Part shown: piece by piece, positions 35,520 through 45,374 of the stretch | Layout of the letters: each line of letters begins with the position of its first letter | How positions within the stretch are numbered: the stretch's first letter is position 1 | NCBI RefSeq assembly: GCF_016464375.1 | Contig: NZ_JADDIU010000011.1 | Span: forward strand, 62,001-126,000 | From: Bacillus renqingensis | GTDB lineage: Bacteria > Bacillota > Bacilli > Bacillales > Cytobacillaceae | Direction: 5' to 3' | Length of the DNA: 64,000 bases | The notes under the pieces: model-generated | The model's database searches: none | The model's input: the letters and a program-made list of their open reading frames with translations, nothing else | What the model was told of the DNA's origin: nothing | Translations under genes and position numbers: made by a program

Positions 35520-35981
35520 TTATGAAAAGAGTTCTTTAACAAATTGTTCTTCTGATATTACTTTAAGCCCATTTCTTTTCAACAAGGCAGAAGTAACCCC
35601 ATTTCCAACTATTTTCTCGCCCTTAAATTCACCATTGTAAATCGTTGTACTTCCGCATGATGGACTATTCTCTTTAAGAACCACCAATGTTGCATTTATT
35701 TCTTTAGCTTTTTCTAATGTAGCATAAGCTCCTTTTATATATAGTTCTGTTACATCTCTACCTGACTTTCCAACAACTTTAGCCTTCCCGTCGAGTACAT
35801 CTTCTCCGTCTCCACCTTCGATTTCAGCAGGTTCTCTAGGAGTTGAAAATCCACCAAGCAATTCTGGACATATTGTGATAGCTTTATTTTGGGCTGCTAA
35901 ATCATGTATTTTTTTGTTTAAACAATGCGTTCCATTATACCTTACCTGAAGTCCAGCTAAACAAGAACTCACTAAGATCAT
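35520..35981 (-). CDS. DUF523-family protein
   Basis: A 153-residue protein with the DUF523 signature: ILVSSCLAGLQVRYNG at the start, ICPELLGGFSTPREPAEI and the late SPSCGSTTIYNGEF. The conserved cysteines (residues about 7, 38 and 108) suggest metal or sulphur chemistry, but no function is established. The ATG has an AGAGG site. Confidence 0.85.
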   Translation of the reverse strand: MILVSSCLAGLQVRYNGTHCLNKKIHDLAAQNKAITICPELLGGFSTPREPAEIEGGDGEDVLDGKAKVVGKSGRDVTELYIKGAYATLEKAKEINATLVVLKENSPSCGSTTIYNGEFKGEKIVGNGVTSALLKRNGLKVISEEQFVKELFS

Positions 35982-36038
35982 AATTATACCTCTTTAATAC
36001 AAATATTTTAGATTACCTCTTCCCCATTAAAGTACCTG

Positions 36039-36494
36039 TTAATTACAAGAATCATTGCTTAATTGCATACTCATCGTAACTGTTCTTTGGCTAAACCCTA
36101 ATTTTTCATAAAGTTTAATTGCTGGATTACCTACAAATGCACTTAGACGAACTTCTGAATATCCTTCTTGTTTTAGGCGGTCAATACCAGCTATCATTAA
36201 CTTTTTAGCAAACCCATTCCCTCTAAACTCTTCCAAAACAAATAATTCATAAATAAACCCATACATTTTATCAGTAAATTGGTCTTTGCTTATTCCTATA
36301 AGAATCCACCCCATTAATTTATCGTTTTCTTTTGCGATTAAATAATAGCTTCCTTTTTCTAAAAGTGGATCAACAAGTTGTTTCACTTTTTCATTTGTCG
36401 GTTTTACCTCTCCCAAAGTGCCATCAAATAAAGCCTGCGGCGAAAGTAATATAATTTTTTTTAGTTCCAAATCGTTAGGTTTTTTGATTTCCAT
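36039..36494 (-). CDS. GNAT-family N-acetyltransferase
   Basis: A 151-residue GNAT enzyme with the acetyl-CoA motif FVLEEFRGNGFAKKLMIAGI (RGNGFAKKL) and the late NPAIKLYEKLGFSQRT. The substrate is unknown. The ribosome site is weak (GAAAGG ten bases upstream). Confidence 0.82.
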   Translation of the reverse strand: MEIKKPNDLELKKIILLSPQALFDGTLGEVKPTNEKVKQLVDPLLEKGSYYLIAKENDKLMGWILIGISKDQFTDKMYGFIYELFVLEEFRGNGFAKKLMIAGIDRLKQEGYSEVRLSAFVGNPAIKLYEKLGFSQRTVTMSMQLSNDSCN

Positions 36495-36543
36495 TTATCG
36501 TTGAATCCTTTCAATAATTAGTCGATAGTCGTTCAATCTTTTG

Positions 36544-36936
36544 CTACACCACAATTTCCTCATCAGCATGTTTTACTAGGAATTCATAGAGTTTTGATCC
36601 AAGTTTGGCTTTTTTCGTCGCCAGTGAAATCGATCTCTTTTTCCCAAAGTCTGTAATTGGTAAAGTAAAAAGTTGTTGATGATCAATATGCTTCGCACTT
36701 ATTTCCGGGACAATCGTAATTCCCATTCCAGCCATTACGGCTCCAAAAATAAAATTACCAAAAGCTACTTCACTAATGATATTAGGCTTGTGACCCAGCG
36801 AATCCATTTGTTCTTTAATCCGCCTTCTTGTATCACAAGGAGCTTGGTGAACAATGAGGGGTTCTTTGCAAAGATCGACAAGCTGAACCGTTTTTCGTGA
36901 TCGAAAACGGTGATCTATAGGAACCTTCTTTGCCAA
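36544..36936 (-). pseudogene. C-terminal fragment of a LysR-family regulator
   Basis: The 130 codons encode the second half of a LysR effector domain (LCKEPLIVHQAP, FIFGAVMAGMGITIVPEISA). The helix-turn-helix and first half of the sensor are missing, and no ribosome site precedes the frame. It is a deletion remnant unrelated in detail to the complete LysR gene at 39601. Confidence 0.8.
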
Positions 36937-37330
36937 CGTGGTTTAGTTTATATGCCATAAGACATCGCACCTTTCGTTCAAATGATGTAAACATTATACC
37001 ATTGTTCATTTAATGGCTGGAAGAATTAAATTGGATATATTTTACTCTATTAAATAATTCTATTCTTAAACCTATTTTTCGAACCATTGCAGTGCCCGTT
37101 GTTCCATTTCCTATACAAACGTTTTTTTGCTTTGCTATAGAATTTCGTATCATCATACCGTCTGGTCTTAAGATTTGGCTTAGCAGGTGAAAGCTACAAA
37201 TATAATGTATTCAAAACAAGTTGCAGGCTTTACCAACAGGTATGGCCTGCAAAATTAGGAAACAAAATAAACTATTCCTTTACTTGTATAGTCTTTTACT
37301 ATTTTCTAGTAGCAATAACGAGATGAAATA
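36937..37330. other. Gene-free stretch
   Basis: About 390 bases between the LysR fragment and the end of the ABC-F gene. It contains an inverted repeat TTGCAGGC/GCCTGCAA (37221-37228, 37245-37252) with a 16-base loop. No gene is recognised. Confidence 0.5.
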
Positions 37331-39201
37331 TTAATTATTCAGTTGTTCATACAGTTCCTCCCACTGCTTCTCAAGTTTCTCTTTTTCCATATACAATTGT
37401 TGCAAGTATTCAAAATCCTGAACTTCTGCTAGCTTTCTTTCCAACTCAGAGATTTTTCGTTCCAACTCTGCTAAATCACCTTCCAAGTCTTCATATTGGA
37501 AGCTCTTATGTTTGGTCGCCTTTTGAGGAGAGGGTGCTTCCTTCCATCTACTTTTACCTGCTGTGTTTCACTTTTTTTTACGATCATTTTCTCCCTGGCC
37601 CAATTATAATTCCCTTCGAAACAATGAACCTCTTTCGACTCAATCCAATAAATCTTCTCAAAAAGTTTATTCAGGAAATAACGATCATGAGAAACGGCTA
37701 AAATCGTCCCATTATAACCTTCAAGTGCTTCTTCTAAAACCTCTCGTGATTCAATATCCAAATGGTTTGTCGGCTCATCTAAAATAAGTAAATTAATATC
37801 TTGGTACATGAGTTGTGCTAATCGAAGCCTCATTCTTTCTCCCCCGCTAAGCAGAGAAACTTTTCGGAAAACCATATGTCCAAAAAATAGAAACCTTGCT
37901 AAGATCTGTCTAGCTTCTCCCTCCGATACACTGACCTCATTACGAAATGCCTCAATGATTGTTTCATCAGCAATATCAGAGAAAATGTGTTGAGATAGGT
38001 AGCCGATTTTTACGTTACTTCCTATCCTAACTTCTCCTTTATCAGCATGGAGGTGTCCCAAAATCAATTTGATTAAAGTTGATTTGCCTGTTCCATTCTC
38101 TCCGACAATAGCAGCTCGTTCTTGATAGGTCACATGCATATGGACATCTTCAAATAACTGCTTTTCTCTGAAACGTTTTGAAACACCAGTTAGCATAATC
38201 ACGTCATTTCCGCTTCGATCAGAAGAATCCATCTCAAGAATCATTTTCCTTCGATTTAATAGGGGACGGTTTAGTTTTTCCATTCTTTCTAATGCCCTTT
38301 CCATACTTCTTGCACGTTTATGAAGACCTTCGTTTGGGGGATAGGCTCTGTTTGCCCATTCTCTTAGCCGTTTGATGGCTTCCTTCATTTTCTTTATTTT
38401 CTTTTGCTGTTCTTCATAAGCATGGAATTCTCTTAGCAGGCGTTCTTCTTTTTCCTTTACAAAACCAGAAAAGTTTGTATGATAACACTCGATTTCTCCG
38501 TCTTCTAAATCCAAAATCCTATTTACAACTTCATCAAGAAAATAACGGTCATGAGATACAATAACAACCGTTCCACTATAATTTTGCAAATAGTTTCCAA
38601 GCCATTCTACTGCCATTAAATCTAAATGATTGGTCGGTTCGTCCAAAATTAACAGGTCTGGCTTTTTAAGAAGAATAAGTGCTAAGCCAACCTTTGTCTT
38701 TTCACCACCGCTAAGGTCAGAATAGAACTTAACAAGTAGATTAGAAATATTTAGGCCATTAACGATTTTATCAATATTGGCCTCGATTTCATATCCACCT
38801 TTTAATGTGAAATAGTCCTGTAAATCACCATAATCATTGATTAATTTTTCCAATTTCTCACCGTTTGTTTGATTACTCATTTCCATCTCAAGTTGCTTCA
38901 TCTTTTCTTCTATTTCTAAAAGTTCTAAGAAGGCGGTTCTTAACACTTCTTTAGTGGTTGATCTGTTTTGAAAGTCTGGAATTTGGGCAAGATAACCAAT
39001 TTGAGACCCCTTTTTCCAATGGATTTGACCAGAGTCAGGTGTTTCCTTACCAGATAATAATTTTAATAGCGTAGTCTTACCACTTCCATTCCGACCAACT
39101 AAGCCAACCCGGTCTTTTTCTTGAATTTCAAATGATATATTTTCAAAAATGGAGCTACCCCCATACATCTTTGTGACTTGATTTACGCTGCATACAATCA
39201 T
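37331..39201 (-). CDS. ABC-F family ATPase, probable antibiotic ribosome-protection type, with a 3' frameshift
   Basis: A cytoplasmic protein with two ABC ATPase domains and no membrane part: Walker A GRNGSGKTTLLKLL and GENGTGKSTLIKLI, and signatures LSGGEKTKV and LSGGERMRL. The arginine-rich interdomain linker is HKRARSMERALERMEKL. ABC-F proteins act at the ribosomal E site; resistance members dislodge antibiotics. The ATG at 39199-39201 has a GGAGGAGG site. Near 37555-37570 the frame shifts, and the 576-codon frame stops at 37471. In the other frame a normal coiled-coil tail (YEDLEGDLAELERKISELER and beyond) runs to a stop at 37331. The tail is truncated unless this is a sequencing error. 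An attenuation leader precedes the gene. Confidence 0.85.
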
Positions 39202-39234
39202 GTGTTTTTTTCCTCCTCCGATAAATAACCAAAT

Positions 39235-39274
39235 AAAAAAAGCCATGGGGAACACAGCACTCCCCCATAGCTTT
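39235..39274 (-). terminator. Second attenuator terminator ahead of the ABC-F gene
   Basis: The stem GCTATGGGGGA/TTCCCCATGGC is followed by at least six U residues, ending about 35 bases before the ABC-F start codon. Confidence 0.8.
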
Positions 39275-39285
39275 TAAATGATGGC

Positions 39286-39317
39286 ATTAAAAAAGAAGAG
39301 CATGAAAAGCTCCTCTT
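39286..39317 (-). terminator. First attenuator terminator ahead of the ABC-F gene
   Basis: GAAGAGGAGC pairs with GCTCTTCTTT (two G-U pairs) around a seven-base loop, followed by U residues. It lies between the leader peptide and the second terminator. Confidence 0.75.
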
Positions 39318-39352
39318 CAACCGTCGTATATATTGTGGGTTTAGAGATGTTT

Positions 39353-39490
39353 TCACCGTTTTAGATTTGCTATTAAGTTGCTAAAAAAGGGCATACGTAT
39401 CCCGTTAGCAACTACAGCAGCAAATTTTGCACGGTTGAGATATAAAAATTCAGTCCAAAAACCGCACACTAAAACAGCTTGATTTAACAT
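39353..39490 (-). CDS. Leader peptide (45 residues) of the ABC-F attenuator
   Basis: An upstream open reading frame with a GGAGGTG ribosome site and ATG; the product begins MLNQAVLVCGFWTEFLYLNR and ends SNLIANLKR. Inside it, GTTGCTAA...TTAGCAAC (39375-39412) can form a hairpin. The peptide, this internal hairpin and two terminators before the main gene are the layout of ribosome-mediated attenuation known for antibiotic-inducible ABC-F and Erm genes. A ribosome stalled by drug in this frame would change folding and allow read-through. Confidence 0.65.
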   Translation of the reverse strand: MLNQAVLVCGFWTEFLYLNRAKFAAVVANGIRMPFFSNLIANLKR

Positions 39491-39600
39491 CATTACCCAC
39501 CTCCGTCTCATTGATAGTTAATTACATTTTATTCGTTCCATAATTACTTTTCAAGTTTTTTTAACACAAGTAGTGTTACCTTTGAAGGTATCCAAAAATT

Positions 39601-40521
39601 CTACACCTTCTTTAAAAATTTCCTTTCCTTAAATGTCTTACGGGTTACCTCAATAAAAGCCTGTAAATGAGCAGTCATCCACTTATCCTTATGCCATGCA
39701 ATTTGTGTAAACATTGGGGGTGCAGGGTTTTCCCATGGAAGCTCCATCATTTGACCCGTCTTTATATCTTGTTTCACAACCATCGCAGGTAATAGGGCGA
39801 TTCCGAGTCCTGCGATAACACACTGTTTAATGGCTTCTATACTCACAAATTCGAATTTATTTAAGGGATATACTCCCGCCGAACGGAGCAAATCTTCAAA
39901 TATTGTTCGATAAGAGCAGCCCATCTCTGTAAGCAACATCGTTTCATGCTCAAGGTCCTTTAAACAGATCCTATCTTTAATGTGCAAAGGGTGACCAGGT
40001 GCAGCTACCATTTTTAGCTCGTCTTGAATGAGTGGCTCTACCTTAAGTGGATCTGCTGGTTTACATAAATCCATTATAAAGGCCAAATCAAGTGTACCTT
40101 CAAGTAACTGCTTCCTTGCAATTTCATCCGAATGGGCCGGTTTAAACACAAGTTTAACATTAGGATATTGGCTCTTAAACTCCTTTAAGATAGGAGGAAG
40201 CCGGTACGTACATTGACTTTCTTGTGCCCCGATGATAAGAGTGCCACTCGCTTCTTTATCACCTCTAATAGCCATCTTTGCATCATCGTTCAATTTAATC
40301 ATTTTATCAGCGTATAACTTAAATTTGCGACCAGCTTCAGTTAAAATAAGGCGTTTGCCCAACCGTTCAAATAATGGTGTTCCAAGTTCAACTTCAAGCG
40401 TTTTAATTTGAGCCGTTACACTGGATTGAGCAAAATTTAGCATTTTAGCCGTTTGCGTAAAGTTTAAGTTTTCAGCAGCGGTTTTAAACGTCATTAATTG
40501 TTTGATTTCCACCTTTTTCAC
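39601..40521 (-). CDS. LysR-family transcriptional regulator
   Basis: A 306-residue protein with the LysR HTH at residues about 5-65 (FKTAAENLNFTQTAKMLNFA, QSSVTAQIKTLEVELG) and a periplasmic-binding-like effector domain. It is divergent from the broken flavodoxin-type reductase gene at 40657, the likely target. The start is GTG at 40519-40521 with GGGG close by; a second GTG three codons later is possible. Confidence 0.86.
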   Translation of the reverse strand: MKKVEIKQLMTFKTAAENLNFTQTAKMLNFAQSSVTAQIKTLEVELGTPLFERLGKRLILTEAGRKFKLYADKMIKLNDDAKMAIRGDKEASGTLIIGAQESQCTYRLPPILKEFKSQYPNVKLVFKPAHSDEIARKQLLEGTLDLAFIMDLCKPADPLKVEPLIQDELKMVAAPGHPLHIKDRICLKDLEHETMLLTEMGCSYRTIFEDLLRSAGVYPLNKFEFVSIEAIKQCVIAGLGIALLPAMVVKQDIKTGQMMELPWENPAPPMFTQIAWHKDKWMTAHLQAFIEVTRKTFKERKFLKKV

Positions 40522-40656
40522 CCCATTACCGCCTCTAAATCGTTATTACCGATTGATTCCATCGAAACAATCATCTGTATTGATTTATAATTCCATTGTA
40601 AACTGTAAATAATCAAGCTGCAAGTTAAGACAACATAATAAAGGAGTGTATGGATA

Positions 40657-41217
40657 ATGACCATTGTAGTAATTTACGGGGGAACTCGCCAAAACGGTAA
40701 TACAGAAATCCTAACCAATCAAGTAATTTAAGGAATCACTACAGAAAAAGTCTATTTAAGGGATTATCACATTCAACCAATTGAAGATTTACGACATGCA
40801 GAAGGCGGGTTTGATGAAGTCAACGATGATTATAATTCCATTATTGATCGTATTATCCCCCATGACATCCTTATATTTGCGACACCTATTTATTGGTATA
40901 GCATGTCAGGTACAATGAAAAACTTTATTGATCGTTGGTCACAAACATTAAAGGATATTCAATATCCCCATTTTAAAAATACAATGGCAAACAAAAAAGC
41001 CTATGTGATTGCCGTAGGGGGAGATAAACCATGTATAAAAGGGTTGCCGATGATTCAACAGTTTCAGTATATTTTTGATTTTATCGGGATTTCATTCGAA
41101 GGCTATATTCTTGGAAGTGGAAACAGACCGGGTGATGTATATGTCGACAAAGAAGCATTTTTTGCGGCAGGCGAGCTACAAAAGAAACTCTATATGTATG
41201 TAAAGAATTGTGATTAA
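40657..41217 (+). pseudogene. NAD(P)H-dependent FMN reductase (YwqN-like) with an in-frame stop at codon 25
   Basis: Apart from one TAA at 40729-40731, the reading frame is complete from a well-placed ATG (AAGGAGTG site) to the stop. It gives a flavodoxin-like protein of about 186 codons: VIYGGTRQNGNTEIL, then IFATPIYWYSMSGTMKNFID and an intact C-terminus. A single point change could restore the gene. Internal restart is possible but would lose the flavin-phosphate loop. It is divergent from a LysR gene. Confidence 0.85.
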
Positions 41218-41218
41218 G

Positions 41219-41333
41219 AAAAGCGTAAGCGCCTTGGTCAGCCTAAAGGCTAGCATAAGACGGTCCTGAATAGAAGGCGCTCTTTGCCTTCAATTCAGGA
41301 GTGGCTGTAGACCATAGAGGCGCTAGGTGCTTC
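41219..41333. repeat. Bacillaceae intergenic repeat (GCGTAAGCGCC...GGCGCTAGG)
   Basis: About 115 GC-rich bases beginning AAAGCGTAAGCGCCTTGGTC and ending near GAGGCGCTAGGTGC. The internal arms CCTGAATAGAAGGCGC/GCCTTCAATTCAGG are separated by CTCTTT. I recognise this type from many Bacillus intergenic regions. It follows directly on the reductase pseudogene and may end its transcript. Confidence 0.75.
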
Positions 41334-41435
41334 AATTAATTAAAACCCATAGCCCTTAATCTTAGATTTATTGGTTCTTCAAGTCTTCCGTACGCAATTG
41401 GAGTTATTTTCCATTATAATCTCTCTAAATTTTTG

Positions 41436-42674
41436 TTATGCAGTTTGTTTGATTTCAACTTTCTTGCCTTCCTTTCGGCGCTTTCTGTAATCAGCTGCCG
41501 CCGTAAATAGGACGTCCGTAGAGGAATTGAGTGCTGTTTCACATGAGTCCTGTATTACTCCGACGATAAAGCCTACACCAACTACCTTCATCGCAACGTC
41601 GGCTGGAATCCCGAATAAGCTGCATGCGAGCGGAATTAGCAATAAGGAACCGCCGGAAACCCCTGAAGCTCCGCAAGCACATACTGCTGACAATACGCTG
41701 AGGATGATGGCTGTGGGGATGTCCACTTGAATGCCGAGTGTATGAACGGCTGCAAGTGTCAAAACCGAAATTGTAACAGCTGCACCAGCCATATTGATGG
41801 TGGCCCCTAATGGAATCGAAACAGAATAGGTATCTTTATCCAAACCAAGCTTTTCACATAATTTCATATTGACAGGAATGTTTGCCGCTGAACTACGTGT
41901 AAAGAATGCTGTAATTCCACTTTCCTTTAAGCACTTAAATACAAGCGGGAATGGGTTTTGGCGAGTAGCCGCATACACAATAATTGGGTTAACAACTACA
42001 GCAACAAAGACCATACAGCCAACCAAAACAACAAGTAATTTTCCATAGCTCAGCAGGGACTCAATTCCATTTGTCGTAATTGATTCAAATACTAGACCCA
42101 TAATGCCTAGCGGTGCAAACTTGATCACCCATGTAACGATTTTGGAAATAGCATCGGAAAAATTAGATATCATTGTTTTTGTCGTATCTGAGGTGTTTTT
42201 TAATGCAAATCCCAGAACTATTGCCCAAGATAATATTCCGATATAGTTCGCCTTAACAATTGCATTGACCGGGTTATCCACAACATTGAGCAGTAATGTT
42301 TTGAGAACCTCTGTTACCCCTCCAGGAGCTGTCATATTCTCTGCACCAGCTCCTAGTTTTAGGCTTACAGGGAATATAAAGCTTACTATAACCGCAATAA
42401 GTCCAGCTAAAAAGGTGCCTAAAAGATAAAGGACGATAATGGATTTCATATTCGTTTGGTGGCCGCTCTTATGCTGCGCGATGGCTGACATTACTAAGAA
42501 AAGTACCAATACAGGTGCAACGGCTTTCAATGCACCTACAAATAATGAACCAAAAATGACAATTGGTTTTACTGGCTCCGGAATCGTTAATGCTAGGACA
42601 ATCCCAATGATCAATCCTACAATGATTTGTTTAACCAGACTCAATTGCCTCCACTTTTTCAAAAAAATTTTCAT
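41436..42674 (-). CDS. sstT: Sodium:serine/threonine symporter SstT
   Basis: A 412-residue DAACS-family carrier closely following SstT ([20 protein letters not shown] at the start, [31 protein letters not shown] and the late [20 protein letters not shown]). It imports serine and threonine with sodium. The ATG at 42672-42674 has an AAGGGGG site; the longer frame has no good start. It is a single gene. Confidence 0.9.
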   Translation of the reverse strand: MKIFLKKWRQLSLVKQIIVGLIIGIVLALTIPEPVKPIVIFGSLFVGALKAVAPVLVLFLVMSAIAQHKSGHQTNMKSIIVLYLLGTFLAGLIAVIVSFIFPVSLKLGAGAENMTAPGGVTEVLKTLLLNVVDNPVNAIVKANYIGILSWAIVLGFALKNTSDTTKTMISNFSDAISKIVTWVIKFAPLGIMGLVFESITTNGIESLLSYGKLLVVLVGCMVFVAVVVNPIIVYAATRQNPFPLVFKCLKESGITAFFTRSSAANIPVNMKLCEKLGLDKDTYSVSIPLGATINMAGAAVTISVLTLAAVHTLGIQVDIPTAIILSVLSAVCACGASGVSGGSLLLIPLACSLFGIPADVAMKVVGVGFIVGVIQDSCETALNSSTDVLFTAAADYRKRRKEGKKVEIKQTA

Positions 42675-43121
42675 TATGGTTCCCCCTTGTAATCCAAATC
42701 TGCTTCTCCGGAGTCTCAAACATTTAACAAAACTATTTTTACAATATATAATATTTTAATGAATTTTTAGATATTTTGCAATAATGTTTTTATATTGTGA
42801 TAATTGGAAGATTCAAAAGCAGTACATGAATATAATTATTATATATATAGTAAATTATTATTAAAGCAGAAAAAAGGTCGGATTTCCGCTTCCAAAGAAA
42901 ACTAGTAAAAGACAACTAACCAATTGACTGACGCTCTGTAGTCTTACTAAAGAATAATAGATATATCAATTCACAAGTTAGACCTATATAAATATGCTAT
43001 TGAAAAAATAAAACCGGTAATGAATGAACTAATGGTTATAGAAGATAATCCTGTAACGCAATAAGATAAAATGCTGCTAATAAAAGTAAACAACAACCAT
43101 TTTACGGAAGATGGTAAATTT
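42675..43121. other. AT-rich gene-free stretch
   Basis: About 450 bases. The plus strand near 42975-43064 reads IHKLDLYKYAIEKIKPVMNE then LMVIEDNPVTQ before a stop, perhaps the end of a lost gene. No start, ribosome site or family signature supports it. Confidence 0.4.
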
Positions 43122-44276
43122 TTAACCATTCCCATTTACTTCCTTTGCCTTATTCAATTTCCAATAATAATCAGCAAGTATATCCGAAAATACATCAATT
43201 GTATTATTGAGTTCCTCTAAATTATTATCTACTCCACCAAGTTCTAACACTATTGCCTTATTAGATATATCTTGATTATATACACCGTTTCCATCGCTAT
43301 ATGTTTTAAGAAAAATCCCTCTACTAATACCTGGATACTTTTTTTCTAATTCTTTGTTAATGATTTTGGCAAATTCCAGATTTTCAATATAATTTTTGTT
43401 TTCTTTTCCTACCACAAAATAGAGCCTTGCATAATTTACTCCACCAATTTTTTTAGTAGTAATATTTTTAGGGGCTGAGTCACGATGAAGATCAATCAGA
43501 TAATGTAAATCATTGTTATGAGCAATAGCTTCTTTTACAATTTCTCGTGATTCTGTGTATGCTTTTGTTGAATTCCATCCTTTTTTCTTTAACTCTTGAG
43601 TCATATTTGTTTTATTATGCTCCACGCCAATTCCTTTATTTATTAAATTATTTGCCAAACGTTGACCTAATCCAACCACATTTACTCTCTCATCAGAGCT
43701 TATTGCGTCGTTAGCTTTCTTAGCATTTTCCAAAAGCGGAAGAAATGATTCCCAACTGTGAGTGTGGTAAATGAATACTGTTTTATGTTGTGGGTTGGTT
43801 TTTGATTGATTATCATCCGCAGGTGGACTTTGTTTTAATAACCTCTCTGCAGCTTTTCTCTCATTAAGTAAAACCTCCATTGGAGGTGCCGATTCATTTG
43901 GAAGATTCCTAAGATCTGTCCCTTCTCCAGCCACTACTATTTCTGTGTCATACATACTTAAGCCAGGTAATTCATTTCCTAAAAACGTTCTTGCATCTGT
44001 TGGTTTAATGGCTGTTGCTACTTGAAAAGCTAAATTTGTCATTTTTGATACAGTGAAAACAGGTTTGTTTATTTCTGGGAAAAAGGTATGGTTTTCAGCT
44101 TTAAAAAAATGTACAAAAAGTTTTTCTGTATTTAAAATACGAATTGAATTGTTGATATTAAGAGATTTAACCTTAATATCTAGCAAAACAATAGTAGAAA
44201 TAACAAGAAACATAAATAATATTAATAGTAAAGATTGATAAACATACTTTAGAGAAAATTTTTTACCTGACTTCAT
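43122..44276 (-). CDS. spoIIP: SpoIIP-family sporulation amidase/endopeptidase
   Basis: A 384-residue protein with one N-terminal membrane anchor (residues about 10-35) and a C-terminal SpoIIP catalytic domain: FIYHTHSWESFLP, LIDLHRDSAPKN and AIVLELGGVDNN carry the metal-binding His and Glu residues. SpoIIP cleaves septal peptidoglycan during engulfment, together with SpoIID and SpoIIM. The ATG at 44274-44276 has a GGAGGG site. The usual spoIIP neighbour gpr is absent, so this may be a second copy. A SigE-type promoter was not identified with confidence. Confidence 0.85.
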   Translation of the reverse strand: MKSGKKFSLKYVYQSLLLILFMFLVISTIVLLDIKVKSLNINNSIRILNTEKLFVHFFKAENHTFFPEINKPVFTVSKMTNLAFQVATAIKPTDARTFLGNELPGLSMYDTEIVVAGEGTDLRNLPNESAPPMEVLLNERKAAERLLKQSPPADDNQSKTNPQHKTVFIYHTHSWESFLPLLENAKKANDAISSDERVNVVGLGQRLANNLINKGIGVEHNKTNMTQELKKKGWNSTKAYTESREIVKEAIAHNNDLHYLIDLHRDSAPKNITTKKIGGVNYARLYFVVGKENKNYIENLEFAKIINKELEKKYPGISRGIFLKTYSDGNGVYNQDISNKAIVLELGGVDNNLEELNNTIDVFSDILADYYWKLNKAKEVNGNG

Positions 44277-44516
44277 TAATAATCCCTCCATTCACATTTG
44301 TATGAATTAAGAAGATATTGTATGATAATTCTTTGCTAGATAACACCACCGGAGTAATGAATAAATAAATTTAACTGTTTAGTAACATCAAAATAGACAC
44401 TAAAATTTCCAAAGGACTGACAACCTTAAAATCACGCTTTTCCTCTTGGGGAAAAATCTTTTACTTTCTTTCCAGTATAAACTTGCTTATAATGTTTATA
44501 TAAATTAAATCAACGT

Positions 44517-44603
44517 AACCACAAGGGGAGCTTTTTCGCTGAGAGTGAACAAGTTTGTTCTGACCCTTTGAACCTGTTAGATAATTCTAGCGCAGGGATG
44601 TGG
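44517..44603 (+). promoter_or_regulatory. TPP riboswitch (THI box)
   Basis: The conserved parts are all present in order: ACAAGGGGAGC, CGCTGAGAGTG, GACCCTTTGAACCTG, TTAGATAATTCTAGCGCAGGGA. A TATAAT box at 44488-44493 fits a promoter about 25-30 bases ahead. It binds thiamine pyrophosphate and controls the thiamine transporter just downstream. Confidence 0.95.
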
Positions 44604-44642
44604 AATGGATCAGGTTGTCTTTCTTTTTCTTTGACAAAATGT

Positions 44643-44685
44643 TCCCCCTTGAGGTGCGTTTCAATTATTCCAAGGGGGATTTTTT
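44643..44685 (+). terminator. Riboswitch expression platform: terminator that also covers the thiT ribosome site
   Basis: TCCCCCTTG (44643-44651) pairs perfectly with CAAGGGGGA (44671-44679), followed by six T residues that end at the base before the ATG. The GGGGG in the right arm is the only ribosome site for thiT, so the same hairpin can stop transcription and mask translation. Confidence 0.85.
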
Positions 44686-45270
44686 ATGAAAAAGTTAAGT
44701 TTAACAGCCATAATGGAAATAGCTATTTTTGCTGCTTTTGCTATTGTCTTAGATATGCTTCCATCGATTAAGCTATCGCCATCCATTTCGATTTCTTTTG
44801 CAATGGTGCCAATCTTCATTGTTGCATTTCGCTGGGGTGTCCGTGCCGGCTGTTTCGCCGGACTACTTTGGGGGATTTTGCAAATTCTCACAGGGGACGC
44901 TTGGATTGTGACACCCTTACAAGCCTTTATAGAATACTTTATTGCCTTTACATGTATCGGATTTTCTGGATTATTTGCCCCAATCATTCAAAGGAATTTT
45001 CAACGGCAAATGAAAAAGAAAGCCATCTCATGGGCTATTGCGGCAATTTTTGTAGGTAGTTTAGCCCGCTATATTTGGCATTTTATTGCCGGGGTTATCT
45101 ACTTTAAAAAGTATGCACCTAAAGGGGTATCACCGCTGTGGTTTTCATTTAGTGCGAACGGCATCACGATGTTGGGAACAGCTGTACTTTGTTCAGTCAT
45201 TCTCGGGCTTTTAGTTTCAGTTTCGCCTCAATTAATTGTTCGTAAAAAAATAGTGTCTAGACCCAGTTAA
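44686..45270 (+). CDS. thiT: Thiamine ECF transporter S component ThiT
   Basis: A 194-residue membrane protein with about six helices, of the ThiT family. SPSISISFAMVPIFIVAFRWG in part and WHFIAGVIYFKKYAPKG are typical. ThiT captures thiamine and works with the shared ECF energising module encoded elsewhere. The TPP riboswitch upstream confirms the role. The gene ends at a bidirectional terminator. Confidence 0.93.
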   Translation: MKKLSLTAIMEIAIFAAFAIVLDMLPSIKLSPSISISFAMVPIFIVAFRWGVRAGCFAGLLWGILQILTGDAWIVTPLQAFIEYFIAFTCIGFSGLFAPIIQRNFQRQMKKKAISWAIAAIFVGSLARYIWHFIAGVIYFKKYAPKGVSPLWFSFSANGITMLGTAVLCSVILGLLVSVSPQLIVRKKIVSRPS

Positions 45271-45304
45271 AAGAATAAGTAATGGAATCAGTTTCCTGGA
45301 CGAT

Positions 45305-45343
45305 AAAAAATCTTCCTTTACAAATGAAGGAAGATTTTTTTTA
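45305..45343. terminator. Bidirectional terminator between thiT and the SDR gene
   Basis: AAAAAATCTTCCTT pairs with AAGGAAGATTTTTT around a short loop, giving U-runs on both strands between convergent genes. Confidence 0.85.
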
Positions 45344-45374
45344 CTGTTGATTCAATAATTATTTAAATCTTGAT

